A DNA stretch of 64,000 nt from Pseudanabaena sp. (GTDB lineage: Bacteria > Cyanobacteriota > Cyanobacteriia > Pseudanabaenales > Pseudanabaenaceae). A program made the position numbers and the translations under genes. Below are positions 8,622 through 16,713 of the stretch, in pieces; the stretch's first letter is position 1, and every line of letters starts with the position of its first letter. The stretch is taken from positions 62,001 to 126,000 of the forward strand of contig QBMK01000001.1 in NCBI GenBank assembly GCA_003249035.1, given 5' to 3'. The notes beneath the pieces were generated by a model. The model made no database searches, was not told where the DNA came from, and was given only the letters and a program-made list of their open reading frames with translations.

Positions 8622-9221
8622 ATGAACGCTTTAGAATTTTTTCAAAAAAGTGCTGGTAAATGGAAATCTCAACGAACTACCCATCACTTAGCCTTTCGTA
8701 GAGCCGAAAAAGGGGGCTCAGAAATTTATGTTAATCCACTCAATGCTGACGATCCGAAGGTAATCGAAATCTGCCAAATGCATGAAGTCGAACCAACCAC
8801 TGCGATCGGCGGTGCTTATGTCAAGTGGGATGGAACCATGGCATGGGATAAAGAAGATGAGGCAAATCATTCGGGCGAAACTGTATTTGCACTGGTTCCA
8901 GATGATGAGTCCGGTCGAAAAGGTAAGCTGTTGCGCGAGCGTGGCTATGCGGAAATTATGCCCGTGATTGGTCGCTATGAAATCGATGACGAAGAAGCGC
9001 TCGTATTAATCACTGATTATCCGTCCATGAGTTCCTATGAGCGATTTTGGTTTCCTGCTCCCAATGTGCGGATGCGGGCAAGCTCAGTCAAGCAATTTGG
9101 TGGATTTACTCAGGCGACTTTCTGCACTGAAGAACTAATTGAAGAAGCTCATAGTACTGAGATACCAGAAGAGACTAGTCCAGTGGCTCAACCTGCGATC
9201 GCATCTATTTTTGGCTGGTAA
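8622..9221 (+). CDS. cpcS: CpcS/CpeS-type phycobiliprotein lyase
   Basis: A 199-residue lipocalin-fold lyase that attaches phycocyanobilin to a cysteine of phycobiliproteins. The start MNALEFFQKSAGKWKSQRTTHH is the hallmark of the CpcS/CpeS family; further conserved blocks are GGAYVKWDGTMAWD, LLRERGYAEIMPVIGRY and YERFWFPAPNVRMRASSV. The last 25 residues are a poorly conserved tail. It follows the hydroxylase-like gene by 55 bases. It is direct evidence of a phycobilisome-bearing cyanobacterium. CpcS, CpcU and CpeS cannot be told apart here. Confidence 0.9.
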   Translation: MNALEFFQKSAGKWKSQRTTHHLAFRRAEKGGSEIYVNPLNADDPKVIEICQMHEVEPTTAIGGAYVKWDGTMAWDKEDEANHSGETVFALVPDDESGRKGKLLRERGYAEIMPVIGRYEIDDEEALVLITDYPSMSSYERFWFPAPNVRMRASSVKQFGGFTQATFCTEELIEEAHSTEIPEETSPVAQPAIASIFGW

Positions 9222-9226
9222 AAACA

Positions 9227-9257
9227 AAAAAAAGGAGCGCGTCGCGCTCCTTTTTTT
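9227..9257. terminator. bidirectional rho-independent terminator
   Basis: A-tract, GGAGCGC stem, GTC loop, GCGCTCC stem and T-tract lie between two convergent genes, so the hairpin can end transcription in both directions. Confidence 0.9.
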
Positions 9258-10389
9258 ATCGGAATGGAGGTGAGTACATTAATCCGCCATTTTTCCAGAG
9301 TTCATTTTGTCCGCGTGGCAATTTAAATGGACTATCTTTGCCAAGGTTGCGATCGTAAATCTCGGCATAATTCCCAACATGCTTCACCACTCGCTCGGCG
9401 AAGTCGTTAGCAACGCCCATATCTTTACCCAAGCTGCCATCAACTCCTAAAAATCGACGGATTTCCGCATTTTTACTTTGTAATTGAGTCGTAAGATTCG
9501 TCGAAGAAACATCTAAATCTTCTGCCTCGATCGCCGAAAATATAATCCACTTGACAATATCTGACCATTTAGAGTCGCCATCGCCGACCGCAGGTGCAAG
9601 CGGCTCCTTAGAAATCACAAAATCTAAAACCACATGGTTTTCAGGATCGGCGAGTCGGGTACGGCGTACCACTAGCGCAGAGCGATCGGCTGTGATCGCC
9701 ACACAACGACCCGACTGATAAGCCGCAAAAGTAGCATTTACATCTTCATAAACTACTGGCTTGTAAGCGAGGTTACGCTTACGCATCTGATCGGCGAGAT
9801 TCTGCTCCGTAGTTGTCCCAGTTTGGGCGCAAATATCGGCATTCTTGAGATCGGCGATCGCCTTAATATTGCTGTCTTTGCGTACCATTACGCCTTGACC
9901 GTCATAAAAAACTACGGGCATAAAGGCAAGACGCGAGGCTGTATCTCGGCTTAATGTCCATGTGGTATTGCGACTTAGTACATCGATTTCGCCAGACTGC
10001 AAAGCCGTAAAGCGCTCCTTGGCATTAAGATTGCGAAACTGCACAGCTTCAGGATCGTTAAATATCGCCGCCGCGATCGCCCGACAAACATCGACATCCA
10101 GTCCCGAATATTTGCCATCTTTATTCACAAAGCTAAACCCTGGTAACTCGCCACTCACTCCGCAAACTAATTTGCCGCGACTAAGTACCGTTTTGAGTCG
10201 ATTGGTACTACCAACAGTCGATTGATTTGGCTCTGGGATTGGCTCACAGGCTGCTAAGGCAAAAACACATAAACCTGCCAATAACAATGCGATCGCCCTT
10301 TGCCAGAGTGAGCTATGGATTAACTTATGTAAAAGTCTTTGCCAAAAATGCCAGAAACCTTGGCGACGGGGACGATTTTGATAATGCAT
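9256..10389 (-). CDS. amino-acid ABC transporter substrate-binding lipoprotein
   Basis: A 377-residue periplasmic binding protein. Residues 1-48 form a basic region, a membrane segment and a lipobox (LAAC), so it is probably lipid-anchored. The mature domain carries the family-3 solute-binding pattern: GKLVCGVSGELPGFSFVNKDGKYSGLDVDVCRAIAAAIF, then LQSGEIDVLSRNTTWTLSRD. It matches the general amino-acid AapJ/NatF type. No permease or ATPase genes are next to it. The start is an ATG in a region overlapping the integron boundary repeat, only 10 bases downstream of that repeat. Confidence 0.85.
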   Translation of the reverse strand: MHYQNRPRRQGFWHFWQRLLHKLIHSSLWQRAIALLLAGLCVFALAACEPIPEPNQSTVGSTNRLKTVLSRGKLVCGVSGELPGFSFVNKDGKYSGLDVDVCRAIAAAIFNDPEAVQFRNLNAKERFTALQSGEIDVLSRNTTWTLSRDTASRLAFMPVVFYDGQGVMVRKDSNIKAIADLKNADICAQTGTTTEQNLADQMRKRNLAYKPVVYEDVNATFAAYQSGRCVAITADRSALVVRRTRLADPENHVVLDFVISKEPLAPAVGDGDSKWSDIVKWIIFSAIEAEDLDVSSTNLTTQLQSKNAEIRRFLGVDGSLGKDMGVANDFAERVVKHVGNYAEIYDRNLGKDSPFKLPRGQNELWKNGGLMYSPPFR

Positions 10390-10398
10390 GAATGTTTT

Positions 10399-10433
10399 TT
10401 AGGATGCTTTTTTGAATGCATTATAGCGGCTTG
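10399..10433 (+). repeat. integron boundary direct repeat, copy A
   Basis: A 35-base sequence starting TTAGGATGC and ending with TATAGCGGCTTG. It recurs with 2 changes at 18867-18901 and with 4 changes at 20308-20342, both times immediately after an attC crossover. This copy lies beyond the 3' end of intI and marks the far edge of the integron. Confidence 0.85.
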
Positions 10434-10490
10434 TCCAAAAATCCAAATAAAAAGACTGAGAATATTGCGATCGCGTGATTGTTGAAATTG

Positions 10491-11462
10491 TTAGCGATCG
10501 AGTGGACTAATTACGCCTTTACCGCCACGATTGAGAACATGAGTATAAATCATGGTTGTCTTGACATCTTTATGTCCCAATAACTCTTGAACAGTAGGGA
10601 TATCATAGCCATTTTGTAATAGATGTGTGGCGAAACTATGACGAAAGGTATGACAGCCAACTCTTTTTTCGATCTTGGCTGACCCTACAGCTTGTTTTAA
10701 TGCCTTTTGGATACCAGTTTCATGAATATGATAGCGACACATCAATTCACTAAGGGGATCTTTAGCGATCTTGCTAGAGGGAAATACATATTGCCAAATC
10801 CATTCTTTTGCTGCATTGAGATATTTTTTGCCCAATGCAAAGGGTAAATGAGCTTCACCATAACCTCTAGTCAAATCTTGTTGATGAAGACGTTTAACAA
10901 TCTGTAAATGTTCTTGAAGTTGCTCCACCACATTGCGAGGCAACATCGTGACGCGGCTTTCCATGCCCTTGCTATCACGAACAATTATTTGCTGTTGAGC
11001 AAAGTCCAGATCTTTCACTCGCAGTTGTAAAGCTTCATTTAATCGTAATCCCGAACCATACAGTAACTTGGCAATAATCTGATAAATACCTGTAAGATTA
11101 TTTAAGATTTCTAAAGTTTCTGTAACAGTCAAAACAGTAGGTAAGTTACGAGGACGCTTTGCCCTCACTGCATCAAGGTTAAGTCCTAGCTCTAGCTCCA
11201 ATACTTCTCGATACAAGAACAAAATCGCACTCAAAGCCTGATTTTGTGTTGATGCCGCCACATTTTCATTGACTGTCAAATGGGTCAAAAAGTCATTGAC
11301 TTCATCGCTGCCCATCTCGCTAGGATGGCGATTGTTATGAAACAAAATAAACCGTCTGATCCACTGCACATAGGTTTCTTCGGTGCGGTAAGAGTAGTGC
11401 TTAACCCTTATGCAATCTCTCACTCTATCTAACAATTTCCGAGATGGTGGCTCAGTTTGCAT
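10491..11462 (-). CDS. intI: integron integrase (IntI)
   Basis: A tyrosine recombinase that recombines folded attC sites with attI. The frame continues upstream to a TTG at 11480, but the ATG at 11462 ([19 protein letters not shown]) is the usual IntI start. Catalytic motifs are visible: [10 protein letters not shown] (Arg I), [13 protein letters not shown] (His-x-x-Arg), [17 protein letters not shown] (His and the nucleophilic Tyr). Between them is the extra block [21 protein letters not shown], which is diagnostic of integron integrases against XerC/D and phage integrases. It points away from three plus-strand cassettes, the standard integron layout. The length and reading frame are intact, so it may be active. 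Confidence 0.95.
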   Translation of the reverse strand: MQTEPPSRKLLDRVRDCIRVKHYSYRTEETYVQWIRRFILFHNNRHPSEMGSDEVNDFLTHLTVNENVAASTQNQALSAILFLYREVLELELGLNLDAVRAKRPRNLPTVLTVTETLEILNNLTGIYQIIAKLLYGSGLRLNEALQLRVKDLDFAQQQIIVRDSKGMESRVTMLPRNVVEQLQEHLQIVKRLHQQDLTRGYGEAHLPFALGKKYLNAAKEWIWQYVFPSSKIAKDPLSELMCRYHIHETGIQKALKQAVGSAKIEKRVGCHTFRHSFATHLLQNGYDIPTVQELLGHKDVKTTMIYTHVLNRGGKGVISPLDR

Positions 11463-11524
11463 AATGAAATTATGAAGCAACTAGCCTAAATAATACCTGA
11501 TATCGTCGGGCTAACACACCATTT

Positions 11525-11651
11525 AGGTGATTAGCCAGAAATTTTCTGCATAACATCCCAATATAGGGTGATTAGCCAGAAATTTGACTTTCAGCCTATA
11601 TCCCCTATAGTCAAATTAGACAGAAATTTTCCATCTAATACATAGTTAGGC
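11525..11651 (+). other. attI: candidate attI site with three direct repeats
   Basis: Between intI and the first cassette gene, the motif ATTAGCCAGAAATTT occurs at 11530 and 11571 and, with one change, at 11615, at spacings of 41 and 44 bases. Strong direct repeats of this sort are where IntI binds in known attI sites. They are followed by the crossover-type core GTTAGGC at 11645-11651, which defines the start of cassette 1. Confidence 0.75.
11584..11611 (+). promoter_or_regulatory. candidate cassette promoter Pc
   Basis: TTGACT at 11584-11589 and TATAGT at 11606-11611 are separated by 16 bases and point into the cassette array. It sits within the attI region, where integron Pc promoters are often found. 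It is the best sigma-70-like pair between intI and the first cassette gene. Confidence 0.6.
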
Positions 11652-11867
11652 TGGATCTTTAGTATTGTGAAAGAGCTTAGGAAATACCTGACTTTTTTAG
11701 ATTTTTTTCAGCTATCAAATTTAGTGGTACGGAGCTAAATTGAAGTTAAGTAATGTCAAAAGTTTTCTGTGGAAACTCATTCTGGAGTTAGTGGTGGTGT
11801 GGTGATGTGTAATCACCAATGATAGAAATGTCTCGTTTGATTAATTAAAAAAAGTGGAGATAATCCA

Positions 11868-13361
11868 ATGACTGCAGCTACTCCGAAATTGCGCTTTTGG
11901 ATCGATATGGCTCTGGAATGTGTGCGCCGTGACCATACAGCGACGCTCAGCCCTGGTGACCAAACTGGACCGTTCCGAACTGCACGCGCTTTAGGTATGG
12001 CGTTAGCGGCTCTCAACGACGCCAATGCCTACGCCTCAGGTCGTTCGACCTTACTGGGTTTGCCAGCCACTACAGGTCTTGTACCAACCCCTACAAATCC
12101 TGTGGATTCAGATATTGCGGGTGCCGCCGCGTGCGCACAAGTTCTCAGATTGCGATATCCAAACCAAGCAAACCTGTTGGAACCAGCCTGGATCCATTGG
12201 CTTGAATACTTTGGATTAGGGGCAGTCGGGAGTGCTAGTGAAATGGCAGGGCGTGCTTTTGGAACTGCAGTTCACCTTTTTGGAAGTGCTGATGTGGCCA
12301 ATGCAGCCGCTGACCAATATACTCCTACTGGTGCTGCATACAACCACATTGCGCCACCGATTCAGCCAACACAAGGTTATGCGGGGGCGAGATGGGGGAG
12401 TTCAACTCCCTTGCTGGCGACGAGGGTCACAGGCTTTCCACCACCTCCAGGGCGAGTTTCGGCGGCAGTCGTAAATCCCACACAACATTACGCTGATGAT
12501 TTTGCCAAGGTCGCGATAAAAGGTGATATCAACCGCCCGATTGGTCAGCCTGGTGTTCGGACCCTTCCAGAAGAAGTTATCGGTATTGCGTGGGGATATG
12601 ATGGTCCACAAGAACTCGGAACCCCACCTAGGTTATATTTGCAGGTAGTGCTGACAGTCCTTGACGCGATTGAGGCTCGAATGACGGGTCAGTTGACCCC
12701 TGTTGATGAGTTGGAAATTATTGCTGGTGTCGGCATCGCTATGGCAGATGCGGGAATAGATGCATGGTTCTACAAATATGCTCCAACACATATGATGTGG
12801 CGTCCGGCTGTAGGCATTCGCAAGGCATTAGTGGGGAATGGCGTCGCAGATCCTAACTGGCTACCGCTTGGTCGGCCTGACACAAACGGATCGCAGACTG
12901 GTCAGACCCCGGATTTTCCAGCTTACCCGTCAGGACATGCAACCTTCGGTGCAGCGGCATTTCAGTTGTTGCGGCTCTTCTTGACAGAGAAAGGTGTCGC
13001 AACCTTTGATACCAATGGGGTTGATGATGTGAGTTTTGATTTTGTATCCGATGAATTTGACGGTCGCAATAAAGATCCGAGGACAATGCAGCCACGCGAT
13101 CACATAACGCTTGCTCATACTAGCCTATGGCAGGCGATTATCGACAATTCGGTCAGTCGAGTGTATCTAGGCGTTCACTGGCAATTTGATGGTGTTACGG
13201 TGCTTAATGCAGCGGGCACAGACGATACGTTCGGCGTCCCTAGCTCACCTAGCGTCTTGGGAAAAACTGGCGGTGTTTGGCTGGGTGCACAGATTGCCAA
13301 TCAAATTGCGCTGAAGCTTGGTGTCACGTCAGCAACCATCAACGCTTCGAAGATCTTGTAA
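11868..13361 (+). CDS. vanadium-dependent haloperoxidase / PAP2-superfamily protein (cassette 1)
   Basis: A 497-residue protein, with GGAG at 11856-11859 giving a good ribosome site. It carries the vanadate-binding pattern of the family: a Lys/Arg block in WFYKYAPTHMMWRPAVGIRKA (about residues 302-322), the PSGH motif in FPAYPSGHATFGAAAFQ (about 350), and SRVYLGVHWQFDG (about 432), where Arg and His would contact vanadate. The length (about 500) fits bacterial haloperoxidases better than plain PAP2 phosphatases. No signal peptide is evident. Members oxidise halides with hydrogen peroxide; whether this one is a chloro-, bromo- or iodoperoxidase, or a phosphatase, cannot be read from sequence. 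As a cassette gene it could be expressed from Pc. Confidence 0.88.
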   Translation: MTAATPKLRFWIDMALECVRRDHTATLSPGDQTGPFRTARALGMALAALNDANAYASGRSTLLGLPATTGLVPTPTNPVDSDIAGAAACAQVLRLRYPNQANLLEPAWIHWLEYFGLGAVGSASEMAGRAFGTAVHLFGSADVANAAADQYTPTGAAYNHIAPPIQPTQGYAGARWGSSTPLLATRVTGFPPPPGRVSAAVVNPTQHYADDFAKVAIKGDINRPIGQPGVRTLPEEVIGIAWGYDGPQELGTPPRLYLQVVLTVLDAIEARMTGQLTPVDELEIIAGVGIAMADAGIDAWFYKYAPTHMMWRPAVGIRKALVGNGVADPNWLPLGRPDTNGSQTGQTPDFPAYPSGHATFGAAAFQLLRLFLTEKGVATFDTNGVDDVSFDFVSDEFDGRNKDPRTMQPRDHITLAHTSLWQAIIDNSVSRVYLGVHWQFDGVTVLNAAGTDDTFGVPSSPSVLGKTGGVWLGAQIANQIALKLGVTSATINASKIL

Positions 13362-13433
13362 TTCAAGTTTTGGTGGTTCGGCAATGAACCACTAAGGCTT
13401 TTGGAGAGATTAACAAAGAATAACAGTATTGAA

Positions 13434-13527
13434 CCCTAACGACTTGCGCTTGCACACGGAACGGCGGCATCGCTATTAGTTGTGTAGCAAACTCTATCGC
13501 CGTCCGGTGAAGCGCAAGCCGTTAGGC
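13434..13527 (+). other. attC: attC recombination site 1
   Basis: The site begins CCTAAC and ends GTTAGGC. Folded, CTTGCGCTT pairs with AAGCGCAAG and the stem continues to ACGGCG/CGCCGT. The left arm has one extra G directly after CTTGCGCTT with no partner on the right, matching the extrahelical base that sets strand choice in attC sites. It ends the haloperoxidase cassette. Confidence 0.9.
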
Positions 13528-13606
13528 AGCCTAGATTTTTACATAAACCGAATGCAATTCTACTCTTCTCTAGTTTGGGAAGTTGAAAATTGAAGGAAAA
13601 GAAAAC

Positions 13607-16600
13607 ATGGAAACTCTTTTTAGATTTGTATTAACTCGTCCAGCTATCGCACAAGATCAAGAGACTCCAAGCATACGGCTAGCCCAAGGCTCTCAGTTTC
13701 AAGCTGCCTTGGGTCAAGCACAAAATAGTGATAATCTCAGAGAATCCCTAAAGTCTGTGGCTCGTCAATTTACTGAAGATTCTAATTTTGTGGGAGATCC
13801 CAAGGTACTCCCAATTTACGAAGCACTCAAAAATCTATCTGCTACGCTCGATGAATTAGAACAGCAAGAATGTGTGACGCATGATGATGTATCTAACGCA
13901 ATCGCGAATACGTTTGATGCAAATCCAAATGACTTAGTAGAAGAAGGAACTCTGAATGCTCCCATTGCATTCCTAAAAGATAGCCTCATTGCGATCAAGC
14001 TTCTTCCAGAAGAGCATCAACGACCCATTGAGGATCTGACTCGTCAACTACGCGATCTAGAATTGATTCTGAAGGTGGCGGCTACAAAAGATTTTCCATA
14101 CGATGGAGCTGTTTTGCGTCGCTATCGTCGTCGATCTTTGATGTTGCCAAGTGAGACCGATTTGCGTTCGAGTTTATCAACCTCGAAACGCCAAGAAGAA
14201 CTAGAACAACAACGGAAAGAAGCCGAAGCAAGGAAACGAGCCAAAGCAGAGCGGAAGCTTGCTCGATTTAAGCAACTTAATACTGCGTTCGAAGAATTAA
14301 TCAACCTGGGTGCTGAACATCTGCAAAGTACACAGCAAGAGGAAGATGATGGATTCTTAGTTCCTGAAGCACAACGTTCTACAGAAGTCTTTGTCCAGGA
14401 ACTGATACGGTATCAGCAGGGTGCTCAGAATGCTCAGGAGCAGGGTGAGGGGATTAATATTCGCTCTCTATCAAATTCCGAAGCGGGCGAGCCATCTATC
14501 GCCTCTGTATTCCCTCAATCGCTGCTTCTGCAAACGGGAAGCTCAAGCTTCAAACCATCTGAGTTTGGTGAGGTCAGCTTCCGGCTGAAGTCTACGGCTA
14601 CTCGATCTCTATCGAGCGATACAGTAGAGCTTCTCGATGCACGCCAGGTCAACATTGCTGAGCGTCCATTAGATCAAATTGTTCAACAGTTGCAATCTGA
14701 AACGATGGCTTTGAGTAAGGAGCTGGATTCACTATTGGGCAGACCCGTTCAGCGAACCTTCAAACGGATGGGTAATACCATGGTGGTGATCTCCACACCC
14801 ATGCCTACCGTGTGGAACAGCATGGTAATTGGCAACGATCTAACATTCCCTCCCTATGCATTTTCTGTAGATGATCGTGTGCCCCGTTCCCGTGGAAGCG
14901 TTGCACCCGCAGGCGTTGCCGACCTTTTGGTGATTAAGCAACAACTCGTGCGCTACGAGGGAACGGATGTGGCTCACATCGAGAGTGTCCTCAAAGGTGA
15001 ACACAAAGAACGTGAGCACATACGGCGGAGAGAGACTGAGGAATTGACGTTCCGTGAAACTGAGATTACAACCTCTGAGGAACGAGAACTGGAATCTACG
15101 AATCGCTTCGAGATGAGTCGTGAAACTGGCGAAACTATCAAGGAAGATGCATCGCTGAAGGCGGGTTTAACCATATCGGGGAAATATGGTCCAACAGTTG
15201 AGTTCTCAGCCAGTGCTGAAGGTTCTCTGTCGCGTAGCAAAGAGGAAGCAATGAAATCGGCTGCTAATTTTTCTCAAGACGTGACTCAACGAAGCGCCAA
15301 CAAGATCACAGAACGCGTGCTCGAACGGTCTTCTTTGCGGGTGACCAATGAGGTGACTGAGAAAAATAATCATACGCTCGATAATGTGGGTGGTGCAGGG
15401 AACATCTCAGGCGTCTATCAGTGGGTGAACAAAGTATACCAGGCGCAGATGTTTAACTATGGGCTGCGGGTAATGTATGACTTTATGCTGCCTGAGCCAG
15501 GAGCCTTCCTGATTGCTGCATTGCAAAGTACCCATACGAGTGCCATCGCCATTGAAAAGCCCACACCCTTTACGTTACGCCCAGACCAAATCACGGAGAT
15601 GAACTATCACAATTGGGTGCAGCAATACGGGGCTACAGATGTGCAACCTCCGCCTGACCTTTACAAAACCAAGTCAATGAACTTCAAGCTTGGACCTGCT
15701 GATTCAAATACTAGTCTCAGTCATTCAGCAGAAACTCAAGTCGATGAAGGTTACAAAGCTGTGCATATTTTTGTGCGTGTTGAAGTGACTATTTGGGATC
15801 CGAATCATGTCGTAGACGTAGCTCTGGGTGGTTTTGGTCACCGTTTCTTCGCAAGTAGACCGGGTACATGGAGTCAACCCATCGCAGCTCAGGACTATAC
15901 TTCTATTCCGTTTGCACTGGTTGCATGGAAAGTGTCAAGTTTAGCGGGGACAGTTGTAATCAAATGCCAACGTACCGATCGCGCAATGATGAAATGGCGA
16001 TTGGATACTCATGCCAAGCTTACCCAAGCATATAAAGCTCGACTCTCTGAATATGAAGAGAAACTTGCTAGTCTAGAGCTTCAAGCAGGGGTCGCCATTC
16101 GTGGAAGGAATCCCGCGTTGAACATAGAAGTTATGAAGGACGAACTAAAAAAGAACTGCATTAGCATCCTCACCGAGCAGCATTTCGATCTATTTGATGC
16201 TATCTCCTCAGGTTCTAACGGGTTGCCCCAGATCAATCTCTTTGAGAATGCTGCGGAAGGACCATACGTACGCTTCTTCGAGCAGGCATTTGAATGGGAG
16301 CAAATGACCTGGGTGACCTACCCCTATTTTTGGGGACGGAAGAATCAGTGGGAGGAACGAATTGCTTATGAGGATGTCGATCCCGTCTTTAATCAATTCC
16401 TGAAAGCAGGATATTGTCGGGTTGTCGTACCTGCCCGATTGGGTTTTGAGGGCGCGATCGACCATTTTATGAGCTACGGCGAGATATGGGAAGGTGGACC
16501 GCTACCACCTATTTCTAGTCCTATATATCTTCCAATTGCCGATGAAATTGCTGAACGATTGGAGAGACCAGGTGATGAGATTCCGCAGGACGATCCTTGG

Positions 16601-16696
16601 CCGGTACGGATACCGACAACTTTGGTTTATTTGCGTGCCGATGACAAACTACCAAAATGGGAGCAAGATGCAAATGGTGACTGGATTGAAGCCTAA
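13607..16696 (+). CDS. large uncharacterised cassette protein (cassette 2, first gene)
   Basis: I do not recognise this family. The frame opens at a TTG at 13583, but the ATG at 13607 has AAGGAAAAG in ribosome-site position, giving 1,029 residues. There is no obvious signal peptide or membrane helix. Visible parts are: a helical N-terminus to about 190; a highly charged coiled coil at about 190-230 (EELEQQRKEAEARKRAKAE); a mixed region to about 480; a long Glu/Arg/Thr/Ser-rich segment at about 485-600 with alternating polar residues; then the conserved-looking block YQWVNKVYQAQMFNYGLRVMY; and a globular Trp-rich C-terminus (MTWVTYPYFWGRKNQWEER). It ends 17 bases before a nuclease-like toxin gene and is probably co-translated with it. 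A role as carrier, delivery or pore component for that toxin is inference. Confidence 0.7.
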   Translation: METLFRFVLTRPAIAQDQETPSIRLAQGSQFQAALGQAQNSDNLRESLKSVARQFTEDSNFVGDPKVLPIYEALKNLSATLDELEQQECVTHDDVSNAIANTFDANPNDLVEEGTLNAPIAFLKDSLIAIKLLPEEHQRPIEDLTRQLRDLELILKVAATKDFPYDGAVLRRYRRRSLMLPSETDLRSSLSTSKRQEELEQQRKEAEARKRAKAERKLARFKQLNTAFEELINLGAEHLQSTQQEEDDGFLVPEAQRSTEVFVQELIRYQQGAQNAQEQGEGINIRSLSNSEAGEPSIASVFPQSLLLQTGSSSFKPSEFGEVSFRLKSTATRSLSSDTVELLDARQVNIAERPLDQIVQQLQSETMALSKELDSLLGRPVQRTFKRMGNTMVVISTPMPTVWNSMVIGNDLTFPPYAFSVDDRVPRSRGSVAPAGVADLLVIKQQLVRYEGTDVAHIESVLKGEHKEREHIRRRETEELTFRETEITTSEERELESTNRFEMSRETGETIKEDASLKAGLTISGKYGPTVEFSASAEGSLSRSKEEAMKSAANFSQDVTQRSANKITERVLERSSLRVTNEVTEKNNHTLDNVGGAGNISGVYQWVNKVYQAQMFNYGLRVMYDFMLPEPGAFLIAALQSTHTSAIAIEKPTPFTLRPDQITEMNYHNWVQQYGATDVQPPPDLYKTKSMNFKLGPADSNTSLSHSAETQVDEGYKAVHIFVRVEVTIWDPNHVVDVALGGFGHRFFASRPGTWSQPIAAQDYTSIPFALVAWKVSSLAGTVVIKCQRTDRAMMKWRLDTHAKLTQAYKARLSEYEEKLASLELQAGVAIRGRNPALNIEVMKDELKKNCISILTEQHFDLFDAISSGSNGLPQINLFENAAEGPYVRFFEQAFEWEQMTWVTYPYFWGRKNQWEERIAYEDVDPVFNQFLKAGYCRVVVPARLGFEGAIDHFMSYGEIWEGGPLPPISSPIYLPIADEIAERLERPGDEIPQDDPWPVRIPTTLVYLRADDKLPKWEQDANGDWIEA

Positions 16697-16713
16697 AGGG
16701 AGGAATACTAAGC

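Noticed and set aside
10491-11462. Integrase as part of a prophage or as XerC
   Set aside because: The extra [11 protein letters not shown] block, the adjacent attI-like site and attC sites identify an integron; no phage genes are present.
11525-11630. Regular repeats as a possible CRISPR array
   Set aside because: The three repeats are about 16 bases, one is degenerate, no cas gene is near, and the position next to intI fits attI better.
16208-16465. Opposite-strand open frames inside the large cassette genes, also 13816-14304 and 14974-15240
   Set aside because: They are fully inside well-formed plus-strand genes, have no ribosome sites and look like frame shadows.
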